Source: Candidatus Gastranaerophilales bacterium
GTDB lineage: Bacteria; Cyanobacteriota; Vampirovibrionia; Gastranaerophilales; Gastranaerophilaceae
Direction of reading: 5' to 3'
DNA: 24,226 bases
Assembly: GCA_944324205.1 (NCBI GenBank)
Contig: CALUVK010000004.1
Location: 1-24,226 of the forward strand
Below the pieces are notes generated by a model. The model worked only from the letters and a program-made list of their open reading frames with translations. It was not told the DNA's origin and ran no database searches. How positions within the stretch are numbered: the first letter of the stretch is position 1; each line of letters opens with the position of its first letter. A program made the translations under genes and the position numbers. Below are positions 7,185 to 18,200 of this stretch, piece by piece.

Positions 7185-8796
7185 AAACTAACTCCCTATT
7201 TTCTTGTTTTATAATATTTGAATGTACAGCTTCTACATTTGTTTGACTGTAATCAGAACGACAATGCGCCCCTCGAGACTCCTTTCTTGCAAGAGCTCCT
7301 TCTACAATCAGACCTGCCGTTGTTAGCATATTTCTATATTCGTACTCTTGAATATTCAAACATTTTCTCATACGTTTAAATTTAGTCTTCATTTGTTCTA
7401 TTTCTTTTTGAGCTTGAACAAGAGATTGTTCTGAACGAATAATTCCAGCATTATCCCACATTAAATTCTTTAACTCGGCCCTTAAACTGGAGATATCATA
7501 GTCTTCCTCACTAATTGGTTCCGAATAAATATCAATAATCATTCTTATAGAATCATCTATCTTTTTAGGGGGTTGTAAATTGGCAAAAGAAAGATAATCT
7601 GCAAGTTCATATGCACAAACTACACATTCTAACAATGAATTACTTGCAAGCCTATTCGCACCATGCAAACCTGTAGAAGCAACTTCACCAATTGCATAAA
7701 GACCTCTAATAGAAGTTCTCCCTTCAACTGTAGCTTTTATCCCTCCCATAGAATAATGGGCTGCAGGGGCTACCGGAATCGGCTTTTTTGAAATATTAAT
7801 ACCTTTTTCGTAACATCGTTTCGATATTGTTGGGAAACGTTTGAAAAGTTTTGCACTATCTAACATTGAAGCATTCAAAAAAACATTAAAAGTATGTTCT
7901 TTCTTCATTTCGCTATATATAGCTCTTGTTACTATATCTCTAGGTGCTAACTCCCGTCTATCGTGATAACGCCCCATAAATTCATCGCCATGACTGTTAA
8001 TTAATTTAGCGCCTTCACCACGTACAGCTTCTGAAATCAAGAAACGATCTCTATTATTAGGATCTAAAGCTAATGCAGTAGGATGAAATTGGATAAACTC
8101 CATATCCTGAATAATTGCTCCTGCATTGTATGCCAAATCTATTCCATCACCAGTTGCACCGGAAGGATTTGTAGTATATTTATAAATCTGCCCGACACCA
8201 CCGGTTGCCAGTATTAAAGCGGAAGTATAAACTATCTCATGCTCTCCGGTTAACTCATTATAAACAATAATTCCCTTACACTCTTTGTCAGCATCTACCA
8301 ACAGCTCCACTGCCATTGAATTCTCTAAAACAGTTATATTATCGTCATTGAAAACATTATTACATAAAGCATCTGTAATTCCTTTACCAGTCGCATCCCC
8401 ACCAGAGTGCAGTATTCTTCTGACACTATGGGCTGCTTCAAGAGTAAATGTTAAATTTCCATCAGCCTCTTTGTCAAATTTCACTCCGCATTCCATTAAA
8501 TCATTAATAACCTGATCAGAAGCTTGTGATATATACTCTACAGTTTTTCTATCGCTTAAACCAGCACCCGCTCTTAGTGTATCTTCTACATGTAAGTTCA
8601 CATTATCTTCTCGATTTTGATGAAGAACCCCTACAATTCCACCCTGGGCATATCTTGAATTACTTTCTCCTAAATTTGATTTAGTCACCAATAATATACC
8701 ATCTGGCAAATTAATTTGTTGTGATATCTTTAAAGCAGAATACAATCCTGCAGCACCACTTCCAACTATTACAACTGAATATTCGGAATATTTCAT
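7174..8796 (-). CDS. nadB: L-aspartate oxidase
   Basis: A 540-residue FAD flavoprotein of the succinate dehydrogenase/fumarate reductase flavoprotein family. It oxidises aspartate to iminoaspartate, which NadA condenses to quinolinate for NadC. Visible are the dinucleotide motif VVIVGSGAAGLYSAL (residues about 8-22), SRYAQGGIVGVL, HVEDTLRAGAGLSD, AAHSVRRILHSGGDATGKG, the catalytic-region ELAPRDIVTRAI, HYSMGGI and the C-terminal FAD contact GLHGANRLASNSLLECVV. Length fits the family. AAGGGA lies 7 bases before the ATG. A 60-bp gap separates it from the upstream TPR gene and contains a TATAAT inside a striking dyad (8806-8850), suggesting that nadBC form their own regulated unit. Confidence 0.95.
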   Translation of the reverse strand: MKYSEYSVVIVGSGAAGLYSALKISQQINLPDGILLVTKSNLGESNSRYAQGGIVGVLHQNREDNVNLHVEDTLRAGAGLSDRKTVEYISQASDQVINDLMECGVKFDKEADGNLTFTLEAAHSVRRILHSGGDATGKGITDALCNNVFNDDNITVLENSMAVELLVDADKECKGIIVYNELTGEHEIVYTSALILATGGVGQIYKYTTNPSGATGDGIDLAYNAGAIIQDMEFIQFHPTALALDPNNRDRFLISEAVRGEGAKLINSHGDEFMGRYHDRRELAPRDIVTRAIYSEMKKEHTFNVFLNASMLDSAKLFKRFPTISKRCYEKGINISKKPIPVAPAAHYSMGGIKATVEGRTSIRGLYAIGEVASTGLHGANRLASNSLLECVVCAYELADYLSFANLQPPKKIDDSIRMIIDIYSEPISEEDYDISSLRAELKNLMWDNAGIIRSEQSLVQAQKEIEQMKTKFKRMRKCLNIQEYEYRNMLTTAGLIVEGALARKESRGAHCRSDYSQTNVEAVHSNIIKQENRELVYVK

Positions 8797-8805
8797 CTTT
8801 GTCCC

Positions 8806-8850
8806 TTTTCTGTGTATCTTATACTTATATTATAAACCAAACACAGAAAA
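8806..8850 (-). promoter_or_regulatory. Perfect 10-bp dyad straddling the nadB promoter (putative operator)
   Basis: TTTTCTGTGT (8806-8815) and ACACAGAAAA (8841-8850) are exact reverse complements 25 bases apart. Between them, read on the minus strand, is TATAAT (8834 down to 8829), without a recognisable -35. The distal arm lies in the -35/-10 spacer and the proximal arm overlaps the nadB Shine-Dalgarno (AAGGGA). Because transcription would start near 8822, only one arm is in the mRNA, so this is better read as a DNA operator than a riboswitch. Regulation by a NAD-responsive repressor is inference. Confidence 0.45.
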
Positions 8851-8856
8851 CATCTC

Positions 8857-9651
8857 TTATACTCGACGAATTGAAAGGTTTAAAAGTTTTGGATTTAAAA
8901 TATCATCTATAATTGAATCTTCAATGTTTATTGTTGGAACATATTCTTTTGCTTTCTTAATATCAGCATTGTATCCTTCCAGATCTCCTAGCTGCTTTTT
9001 TACTAGCGCTCTATCTACATATGCCTTAGCATTATTTTTCTTTCTGTCTATAGCCAGATCCCAAACTCGCAATGATACATCATAACGACCTATTGAATTA
9101 TATAATTCAGATAAGCAAGCATAACCTGCATAAGCAGTATTATCAGTATTTAAAATATTATTACAATAAGCCATTGCTTCTTTATAATTACCCGCTTCTT
9201 TAAATAACATAGCGACCGTAAGATTTTCATTGAAACTTATATTACCAGCTCTGACACCACCATTTACAAAATCATTCAAAGCTCCTTTATAATCTCTGCC
9301 CATTAATCTTATATATGCCCGCTCTTTATATAAGGTGTTTAACTCATTATCAGAAGCAAACGTTGGTATTGTTTCAATTGCTTTATTCATCTCCTTCAGA
9401 GCTTTGCTTTTATCCTTATACATTTTAGCTAAATAAACAGCATTATTCCTATGAAATATATATTCAGTTGAAGCATAATTATTAGTAAGTTTTGCAATAA
9501 TAAATTTTGTGTTATTACCCCAAAAACACATTTGCAAGAACTTATTTCCCGGAGGTGTACAAAGCCAAGCTACAAATAGAAAACCCAGTATTATATATAC
9601 CAAAAGCTTTGTATCATCTTTTCGATTTGTTTTTTTCATATTTGTAATCAT
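8857..9651 (-). CDS. Membrane-anchored TPR-repeat protein
   Basis: A 264-residue protein with a basic N-terminus (KKTNRKDDTK), one hydrophobic helix at about residues 16-33 (LLVYIILGFLFVAWL), and a body of helical repeats. Fragments such as YKERAYIRLMGRDYKGALNDF, AMLFKEAGNYKEAMAYCNNI, YAGYACLSELYNSIGRYDVS and AKAYVDRALVKKQLGDLEGY have the Ala/Gly/Tyr spacing of tetratricopeptide repeats, about four to five in number. It is probably a single-pass inner-membrane protein with the repeats on the periplasmic side, as positive charges precede the helix. TPRs bind partner proteins; the partner is unknown. AGAGAG about 8 bases before the first ATG supports this start over Met5. Gaps of 57 and 60 bp separate it from its neighbours. 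Confidence 0.75.
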   Translation of the reverse strand: MITNMKKTNRKDDTKLLVYIILGFLFVAWLCTPPGNKFLQMCFWGNNTKFIIAKLTNNYASTEYIFHRNNAVYLAKMYKDKSKALKEMNKAIETIPTFASDNELNTLYKERAYIRLMGRDYKGALNDFVNGGVRAGNISFNENLTVAMLFKEAGNYKEAMAYCNNILNTDNTAYAGYACLSELYNSIGRYDVSLRVWDLAIDRKKNNAKAYVDRALVKKQLGDLEGYNADIKKAKEYVPTINIEDSIIDDILNPKLLNLSIRRV

Positions 9652-9708
9652 TTTGTAGCTCTCTTTCTATATAACATTTTATACAAAAATTTTAAAAAAA
9701 TAAAGGGT

Positions 9709-10521
9709 TTATTTATAAACTTCAACATTACTTAATATTTGAACAAGTTTTGCAAATTCAGGAATTTTATTCTCCATAATGGCATTTGTCATTTTGGCTG
9801 TAATTAATGGAGCGAGTTTTTGAGATTTTGCCGGATTAAGAAAATAAACTTCTGCAAAACGTGCAAATAGTTCAGCCGGACGTATATAATATTTATTTAA
9901 TTTTGCAATTCTTGATTTTATTCTGGATAAAACTCTCTGTTTTGATTTTAGTGAAATATACGCCAGTTGAATTGATGATAAATATTTAAAATCATCTTCT
10001 ATATGTTCTATTGAATACGTTTTATTAAAAATTCTGATTTTATCATACTTTAAAAAGTATTTTACCGGAAATTTTAGTTTTTTTTCTATTTCCTTACATG
10101 GAAATGACAACTTAAAATCAGGATAAGATGTTTTTATTAGCTCTGCGAGCATTCGTATCTCTTTGGACAAATTTTCTTTATGATTAAATAAATCTGTTGC
10201 AGCCTCTTTTGGAATAGCATCTACCGTTATATTTATTAATTCATTTTGAATTTCTTCGTTCATGTTCTTACAAATAAAATCCAATTTTTCCATTTTTGCA
10301 TCATTCTTGTAATGTATATAATGTGCAAATTCATGAATCAAAACTGATAATAAATTTTCTTCAGAAAGATTTTTTGCTATATCTATTCGGTACTCTTGTT
10401 TGCCTCGTCCTAAAAACACGCCACGATTACCCCTGGCCTTGTTCTTTCCAATATTAACAGTTATTCCCAGAGAACATAAATACTCTTTTATTTTTACGAT
10501 TCTGTTTCTTTGGTCAACCAT
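9709..10521 (-). CDS. Putative zinc metallopeptidase with HEFAH motif
   Basis: A 270-residue protein with a zincin signature, LIHEFAHYIHY: His63, Glu64 and His67 fit HExxH. The region before it (GNRGVFLGRGKQEYRIDIAK, then NLSEENLLSVL) resembles the strand-strand-helix approach seen in ImmA/IrrE-type (M78) and polyvalent-protein peptidases. A second motif, RPAELFARFAEVYFL (residues about 214-228), offers Glu217 or Glu224 as third zinc ligand; a PxELFAR segment after HExxH is known from phage and polyvalent-protein zincins. There is no signal peptide, so it is likely cytoplasmic. The ATG at 10521 lies inside cutA (28-base overlap) with only a weak upstream purine run. Its substrate is unknown, and no helix-turn-helix partner gene is adjacent. 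Confidence 0.65.
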   Translation of the reverse strand: MVDQRNRIVKIKEYLCSLGITVNIGKNKARGNRGVFLGRGKQEYRIDIAKNLSEENLLSVLIHEFAHYIHYKNDAKMEKLDFICKNMNEEIQNELINITVDAIPKEAATDLFNHKENLSKEIRMLAELIKTSYPDFKLSFPCKEIEKKLKFPVKYFLKYDKIRIFNKTYSIEHIEDDFKYLSSIQLAYISLKSKQRVLSRIKSRIAKLNKYYIRPAELFARFAEVYFLNPAKSQKLAPLITAKMTNAIMENKIPEFAKLVQILSNVEVYK

Positions 10522-10811
10522 TTTAAGTAATCTTCACTGCAATCTACAACTGGAAGCGCAATAATCTCAGGCACAGTATATGAATGCATCTCTTCTATTA
10601 CTAACTTTATTTTGCCATAATTAGCTCGCCTTGTTTTTATCATCATAAGCACTTCTTTTTCTTCACAGACTTCACCATCCCAAGAAAAAACAGAGCGAAC
10701 ATTTTCAACCATACTTACACACGCAGCAAGCTTGTGTTTCATTAAAACTTTCGTTATATTTTTCGCTATTTTTTTATCTGGAACTGTACAATAAATAACA
10801 ACTATATCCAT
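10494..10811 (-). CDS. cutA: Divalent-cation tolerance protein CutA
   Basis: A 105-residue member of the CutA1 family, small trimeric ferredoxin-fold proteins linked to copper and divalent-metal tolerance; their precise biochemical role is still debated. Family landmarks are all present: VIYCTVPDKKIAKNITKVL, HKLAACVSMVENVRSVFSWDG, EVCEEKEVLMMIKTRRANY and HSYTVPEIIALPV ending SEDYLKWL. Length is typical. AAGGAGGG about 4-6 bases before the ATG gives one of the strongest Shine-Dalgarno sequences in the window. It follows the FAD oxidase gene after 9 bases and overlaps the metallopeptidase gene by 28 bases, so it is part of the same transcript. Confidence 0.92.
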   Translation of the reverse strand: MDIVVIYCTVPDKKIAKNITKVLMKHKLAACVSMVENVRSVFSWDGEVCEEKEVLMMIKTRRANYGKIKLVIEEMHSYTVPEIIALPVVDCSEDYLKWLTKETES

Positions 10812-10820
10812 AAACCCTCC

Positions 10821-12209
10821 TTATAATTTAAATATTTTTCCGGGATTTAAAATATTATTCGGATCAAATATTTTTTTTATCTTTTTCATATATGCTACAG
10901 CATCCTTATCTACAGTATTTTCTAAATAAGATATTTTTTCCTTACCAACCCCATGTTCCGCTGAAATTGTCCCGCCCAATGAAACAGCAAGCTTATACAT
11001 TTCTGACTTTGCAAGAACGTATTTTTTGAAAATTTCATCATTTTCAAGATCAAGTGCAATTTGAGGATGTATATTGCCATCACCAACATGTCCTACAAGA
11101 CAGACATCCAAGCCGTATTTCTCACAAATGTCCTTACATCCCTTTACCATTTGAGCAAGCTTAGTTCTTGGAACAATTATATCATCAGAAACAACATCCG
11201 GTGCTAGTTTTGCAGTCGCAGCAAAACTGGATCTTCTTGCTGTCCAAATAGATTCTTTTCCTGATTCATCGGACTTAACAACAGTACCAGATGCATTACA
11301 ATTTTTCAGAACATTAATCACATTATTTTCTTGCTGTTCCATAGAACTTTCAAAGCCATCAATTTCAATGATTAACATAGCTTCGCTTGATGTATTTAAG
11401 CCGCAAGGATAAAATTGTTCAACTGTCCTAATCGAATTTTTATCCATAAAATCTATAGTTGCTGGAAAAATACGCTCTTTTATAATTTCATTAACACTTG
11501 TTATTGCATCTTCTATACTATCAAAATAAGAAAGAATAACCCTGTTTGCTTCCGGTTTTGGTATCAATTTCAATTCTGCTTCAACTACAACTGCGAGGGT
11601 TCCTTCGCTACCAATAATCAACTGATTTAAATGATATCCTACTGCATCTTTAATTGTACCGGCACCTAATTTTATAAGACTACCATCTGCCAGTATAACT
11701 TTAAGACTTAAAATATAATCTTTTGTCGTGCCATATTTAAAAGAAACCGCACCACCTGAAGATTGGGCAATACTACCTCCAATCGTAGAAACCTTAAAGT
11801 TCGAAGGATCTGGGGGATAAAACAAATTCTCTGACTCAGCAAGTTTCTTTATATCACCTAAAATAACTCCTGGCTGAACTTTCATTGTCATATCTTGCGG
11901 ATTAAATTCCAATATTTTATTCATTTTTGAGAAATTAAGAATAATTCCGCCTTCTGGACTTGTACAAGCACCAACCATATTTGTACCAGCACCTCTTGAA
12001 ATAACCGGAATTTTGTTTTTATTAGCATACATTAAAACTCTCTGTACATCTTCGATTGTTTCAACAAAAACAACAGCATCAGGTAACTTTGCCCGCTCTT
12101 TTAAATTTGTAGAATCTTGAGCATAACAATAACGTTCTTCTATACCAGTAAGAACATTTTCAGCTTTTAATATATTTTTTAAATTATCTATCTTATTTTT
12201 CAACAACAT
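10821..12209 (-). CDS. FAD-linked 2-hydroxyacid oxidase/dehydrogenase, GlcD family
   Basis: A 462-residue flavoprotein of the vanillyl-alcohol-oxidase fold (FAD_binding_4 plus C-terminal FAD-oxidase domain), the family of glycolate oxidase subunit GlcD and D-lactate dehydrogenases. The pyrophosphate loop ISRGAGTNMVGACTSPEGG (about residues 70-88) and TIGGSIAQSSGGAVSFKYGTT bind FAD. The C-terminal half carries LVGHVGDGNIHPQIAL and ISAEHGVGKEKI, hallmarks of the family. The substrate is likely D-lactate or glycolate, but sequence alone cannot decide. There is no GlcE/GlcF neighbour, so it may act alone. Its ATG lies 17 bases before the end of the giant coiled-coil gene and has no obvious Shine-Dalgarno, suggesting translation coupled to the upstream gene. 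CutA follows after 9 bases. Confidence 0.9.
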   Translation of the reverse strand: MLLKNKIDNLKNILKAENVLTGIEERYCYAQDSTNLKERAKLPDAVVFVETIEDVQRVLMYANKNKIPVISRGAGTNMVGACTSPEGGIILNFSKMNKILEFNPQDMTMKVQPGVILGDIKKLAESENLFYPPDPSNFKVSTIGGSIAQSSGGAVSFKYGTTKDYILSLKVILADGSLIKLGAGTIKDAVGYHLNQLIIGSEGTLAVVVEAELKLIPKPEANRVILSYFDSIEDAITSVNEIIKERIFPATIDFMDKNSIRTVEQFYPCGLNTSSEAMLIIEIDGFESSMEQQENNVINVLKNCNASGTVVKSDESGKESIWTARRSSFAATAKLAPDVVSDDIIVPRTKLAQMVKGCKDICEKYGLDVCLVGHVGDGNIHPQIALDLENDEIFKKYVLAKSEMYKLAVSLGGTISAEHGVGKEKISYLENTVDKDAVAYMKKIKKIFDPNNILNPGKIFKL

Positions 12210-15200
12210 GTGAAGCTATTTTTTCGATGTTTTTATTTAATTTGGCTATTTGTCTATCCATACCCCCAACCTTTTTAGTAAGTTGTGCAGTATCTTTCGG
12301 ATCAATTAAAGTCACTACTTCTGCCAGTTTTGATTCTAATGACTTTATCTTATTTTGTTGTTCCGACATTTTTTCATCTATTGCAACGAGAAATCTGTTT
12401 AATGTCGTTTCAAACGGTGACATATCAATTTTATTATTCTTATTATTGATTGTAGTCTCAACAATTACTCTGTCAAGTTTTGCCTCAAGAGAAGAAATTC
12501 TCTTTGTTTGCTTGTCAAATACATTCCCTAAAGCTTCTATCAACTCATTGCTTTCCGTATTATCTTCAGCCTCTGCTTTTAAATCTTCAAGCATTACTTT
12601 TATTTGTCCGATATCATCGAGAGTTTCAACCTTATCAGAAATTGTTGTTATTTGCTCTCCTGCTTTATCTACCCATTCTGCAAGATATTCAAATACTTGA
12701 TTAAACACCTGATTCGTTTTTGCACCATTTTGTATCATGGCATTTATAGAACCTAATTTATTGTCAATCCTGTCAATACCTGCTTCATGCGCAAAATTAC
12801 GAGTTCTTTCATCCAAATCATTAATTACAAGTTTGAAATCCTGCAAATTATCTTGAAGTGTCTTGTAAGACTCATCTGAAGCCAGTATAAGTTTATTTGT
12901 TCTTGTACTTATACTAACAATATCTTCTGATAAAGTATTAAAATCTCTCTTAAATTCTTCCAATTCAAACTTGGGCATTTCTGCCTTTATTGTTTCTACA
13001 AGTTTATAAATATTATTTGTAGAAACCATAAGTTCTTCAAATTCTTTTGACTTATTATCGTCTTTCATTTCATTCAAGACAATACGCAAGTTAGCAATAT
13101 CAGATTCTAAATCTTGCAAGCTATAAACATAATTGATATCACCTTCGGAAGAAATAATCGAATTAATTTTTTCATTTAAATTTTTGATATCTTCTTTTAT
13201 TGTATCAACTTTATTATCGACAGAAGATATCGTATCAGAAGTTGTTATTATATGACTTAATATTGTGATTAAGTCTGCATGTTTTTCCTGTATAAAATCA
13301 ATAATTTCTTCTTGTTCCGCAACAAAAGATATCTGGTTAAATATATTTAAAATTTGAGTTATAATATCAGACTTAAGTTTATCTAAATCTTTCTCTATAT
13401 TTCCATCTTTTTCTTCAAGTTTAGAAACTAAATCTGTAATAGATTGTTGAATACCATATTTTACAAGAGTATTCATCTCTGTAAGTTCCGGCAAGTTGTT
13501 ACAACATAACTCGCTTATATCTTCTAAATAACCTAATTGCTCATTAACCAAATTCTCAATTCCGCTAATTTGATTATTCAATGATGCCTGAAAAGCTTCA
13601 TCAAAAGATTTATTAAGAATTTGAGCCTTTAAATCTGCAAAACTTGCATTCAGGTTGCCAATGGAATCATTAATACTTTGTGCTACTGAAGAAAGCTGAT
13701 TTACAATAGCATTTTTACTTTCACCAAATTGCGCAAGCAAATCTTTTATTGACACTTGAATAGAATTAAATCCACTATCGTATTTAGAAGATATCAATTT
13801 AATTTCTTCATATTTATCAACAATAGTATCAATAAATTTTTTATCAAATAAATTTAACTTTTCGTCAAACTTTTCACAAACTTGCTCTTTAATAAAATTT
13901 TGAACCTGTTGATTTAATTTATCTGCCATTGAAGAAACAAGTATTTCATTTGCTGTTCTCAAATCACTAATTGCATTTGAAAATATACCGACTTCAAGAA
14001 ACTTATTCATATTTTCCAGAACATTCTCGGCCGTATCATTCAATTCATTTTTTAAATTATCTAACTTTGAATTCAAAACAGTTGTATCAGTCTTAACATC
14101 AAGATAAGATTTAAGATCATTTACATAATTATAAATATAATCTTCAATAGAACTTTCTATATGAACTGAAAGATTTGATAATTCATCTTTTTGAGAATTT
14201 CTTAATAATTCAAATTGTTCTACGACATCCTTAACGATAACATCAGTTTCTTTCTCAATATTTCCTGCGATGACATCAAATTCTTTCTTTACCAGTTCTG
14301 AAATCATATCTCTGCAGGCAATAGCATTTTGCTTATTAATATCAATTTGTGCTAATATCCGATTAGTGAAAGCTTCCATTGATTGAAGTTCACCGGCAGA
14401 AATATCAGCCGTAGCAGCCAGCATTGAATTGACTTTTGTTTCAATCGATTGTTCTACATCATCCATTAAAGTTTTGCTATTTCTAATTAAAGTTTCTGAA
14501 ATTGCTGAAACTTCTGATTTAGTGACATTTTTTGCTTCTTCGATTAAAACATTAAATGTATTGCTCAATTCTTTCAATTGTGATTGGAAAACGTTCATTT
14601 GAGAAATTTCATCTTTATCCAACCTCTCATTTAACGATTCAAATGCAGCTTTGAACTCCATTGCTTTAGAAGATAAATCTTCCGCTATTTTAGCATTGGT
14701 ATTACCCAGCTGTGTAATAAAATTCAGAGAATGTTCTTCAAATAATGTTTGTACTTTATCATGTAACTTACTTATTTCATCTGAAATATTATCCGAAAAA
14801 CCTTGCTTAACTAATGTAAATTGTTCTTTTATATCAGCAGCTACACTATGAATTCCATCTAAAATATTCTTTGCCTGAGTTAAAACAGTATCCTGCTGTG
14901 TAGTAGAACTATCATCTATTAATTCATCAAATTTTGATAACTTTGATTCAATTAAAGTTGTTACATCTTGTATATCAGAAGCTAAAGTTGTTTTAATATC
15001 TCCTTTAATATCAGCAGATGCTAATATTATAGAAGATGCAATTTCCTCATTTTTTACACTTAAATCTTTTAAAACGTCTTCCAGCTTATTAATTATTAAA
15101 ACAGAAGAATCATTAATAGTACCTGAAATACCTTCTTTAGCACTATCTATATTATGATTTACTCCTTCTATCTTTTCCTTAGTTTGATTATTTAGAGCAA

Positions 15201-18200
15201 CTAAATTGTTCGATAATTGCTGCATTTTTGATGAAATTTCATCAAATTTAACATTTACTTCTTGTGCTTGAATCTCTAACCCGGAATCTACATACTTAGT
15301 CATATCATCAAGCCTTGCTTTTATATCCTCTAGTAATATGTTATTTGCAGCGTCAAAGCTCGTTACAGAGGCATCAAGCTTTTGTTTTAGTTCGTTATTC
15401 CCTTTATTAAACTGTTCTACAACAGCTTTTATTTCCGATTGCAAATCAGCAGAAAGCGACTCTATTTTTACGCCGGAAGAATTTGCGATATCAAGCAATT
15501 GTGTTTGAACCGTATTTACCAGATTTTTATTAGCAGTTTCAACCTCTGAGGCAAAGAGTTCCAGTCTTGTTCTAAATGCATTATACTCATCTGCAGAAAC
15601 TTTTAAATTATCATCCAAAATATTTCTTAAGCTTAATGCAATATCGTTTAATTGTCTTACGGCATCGTCATTTTGTTTAATTAGAGCTTCATTAAGAGTT
15701 TTATTTAGCCCCAGAACACGTTCTTTGATAAATTCAGCTTGAGCATTATTGTTATTTGCAATACCTGTAAATAACTCTTCAAGTTTAATTTTATATTGCT
15801 CTAGTTTTTCAGCAAGAGCAACCTGCATTTTTCCTGATATCTTTGCAAAACCTTCATCTATCGTCATTCCGAGCCTTGCTTCCTCTTGAGCAAACAAATC
15901 AGAAATAGTCGAAGTTAGCACTTCAAAATTATGCTCAATTAACGACAGTTGTCTAGTCAAATCTTCATCGATATTACTGTCTACATTTTCAAGTTTATCT
16001 TTTATATCAGCAAACTCTTCTGTCAATTTATCAACAGCAGAACCGATATCACCGGATGTCTTATCATTAAGAGCATTGACAAGAGATTTCAATGCAACAA
16101 AATTGTCCAAAATTTGCGCAAGAATGCCTGCCATAGATTTTGTAGCTGTTGATGTCAAGGAGTTTATACCGGCATCGATTTTTTCAAAGCCTTTGATAAC
16201 CCCATCAACTTGAGCTCCTAATTTAGCAGAAATATCTGCCAATCCGGAATTCAGCTTTGTATCGAAATTCAGATCCCCATTCTCTATAATACCGGCTATT
16301 GTCGTTGACAGCGTTTCAAAACGTTTTTCTAACACTTCAAACTGTTTTGATAAATCACTATTTATATCTGAGCTTACTGATTCTACAAGACGTCTTAATG
16401 AACTGAAATCCGCAGAAATATTGTCTATATTTTGTTTTAATTCGATTTCTGATTTTTCATTTAAATTATTTATTAAAGACTTTAATGCTGTAAAATTATC
16501 TAGCATCGAAGCAATAGTTGAAGCTGAAAGCTTGTTCATCGATTCACCTAATTGACCGACACTACCAGTTAATGAATCTACTTTTCTCTCTATATTTTCA
16601 TTAGAATTTTCTATTTTTAGGGATGAACCCGCATGCTGCTCTGTGAGTTCTTGAATATTAAGTTTCAAATTACCAATAATTTGAGCAATTTCGCCTCGTA
16701 GTTCGTTATTTAATTCGGACGAATTTTGAATTGTTTTTGCAAACAAATTTTCAGAAGCAAATTTTATTTCACTTATTTTATCGGCATTTTCACAAGTAAA
16801 TTCCTGCTTAAAATCTGATATTTTTTCCAGAAGAGAATTCTTTAACGACGCAAGTTTTAATTCGAAATCTGCCTTTACCTCTTCTGCAGAACTTACAACA
16901 CTCTCAATATTTGAATTCAAAGTTGAATTATTTACATTTAGAGCCTCTTTTAAAACTTCAAAACCATCTTGAACTTCTAAAAGCTTTTGATAAGAATATT
17001 TAATTTCTTCTCTTAAAGCTTCTGCATTTTTTGAAACTGCAGCATTTATTGTATCGATTTGTTTCGATGTATCTTTTTGTATAAGTAATAAATTGTTTTC
17101 AACCTGTTTTCTTATAACTTCAACAACATCTCTTACATTTTCAATATAATTCAGATTATTATCTTTTACAAATTCTGTTATATCTGCAAGTTTTACATTT
17201 ATATCGTCAATATTAAAATCTTTACTTTCACTGACATATGACAATATATCCACAATTGAAGATGAAATATTATCTAAAACAGGTTTTAAGCCATTAAGTG
17301 CAGCAGCTTGAGTTCTTTTAATTTCCTCTTCTACACTATCAAGTTTACTTATTAATAATTCATACTTTCCAAATAAATCTTCTGTTATTTTTTCAGACAA
17401 ATCACCTGCAGAAGTCTCCATTGCATTGGCTAAATCTTGTTTTGATGCATATAAATCAACTTTTAAATCTTTGATTGCATTTACAAAATCAAGAGCTAAA
17501 ATGTCCTGTACGGCCGATTTTAGTTCTGAAAATTCACGCTTTGCATTACCAATTTCTATAACAGAAGAGTCTAATTTATAGTCGAGCACCCCTGATAGAT
17601 TTTTAATATTTGTAATCTGCTCCACTAGCTGACTTGAAGATGTTGCTACATAATCTTCCTGTTTTTCAAGGGATGATTTCAAACTGTTTTCAAATAATGC
17701 AAGCCTGTCTGTAATATTAGAAAATATAGCATTATTTGCAGACACATTATTTTCATCAATCTGAGCAACGACAGCTTTTAAGCCTGAAATATCATTAATA
17801 ACTTCACCGAAATTTTTCTCACACATGCCTGTTACAGCATTATATGTTTCTTTCAGCTTAGAGCTTAAAACTTCAGCAGAAGAAGAAATCTCATTAAGTG
17901 TTCTTGTAACATTAACTTCGGACAATTGTGTAATTTTATCAGCAGCATCACTAATTAAAGACTTTACATTTTGCTCTGTCTTACACAAACTTGCATTAAG
18001 ATTCTGAAAATTAACTGCTATATCAAGAGTTTTTAATTCAGAATTAATCTTTTGAATTTCTGAAGAAGCATCCGCAAAAGAATTTTGTAAATTAATCGAA
18101 CCATCAGAAATCTCTTTAAGCAAAACTTCTAAAGAGCCCTTGAATTCCTCAAAACTCTGATTTGTAGAAACATCACTTACAGCATTTTCTAATTTCGAAA

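Noticed and set aside
8797..8856. Riboswitch or attenuator upstream of nadB
   Set aside because: The predicted transcription start lies between the two dyad arms, so the RNA would contain only one arm; a DNA operator fits better.
9690..9720. Terminator after the metallopeptidase gene
   Set aside because: On the minus strand AAATAAA-CCC-TTTATTT followed by T could fold, but the stem is A/T only and too weak to call.
12227..12700. 157-residue plus-strand frame opposite the giant gene
   Set aside because: It has no ribosome site or family similarity, and its Ser/Ile/Val-rich composition is what antisense reading of a Glu/Lys/Asn-rich coiled coil gives.
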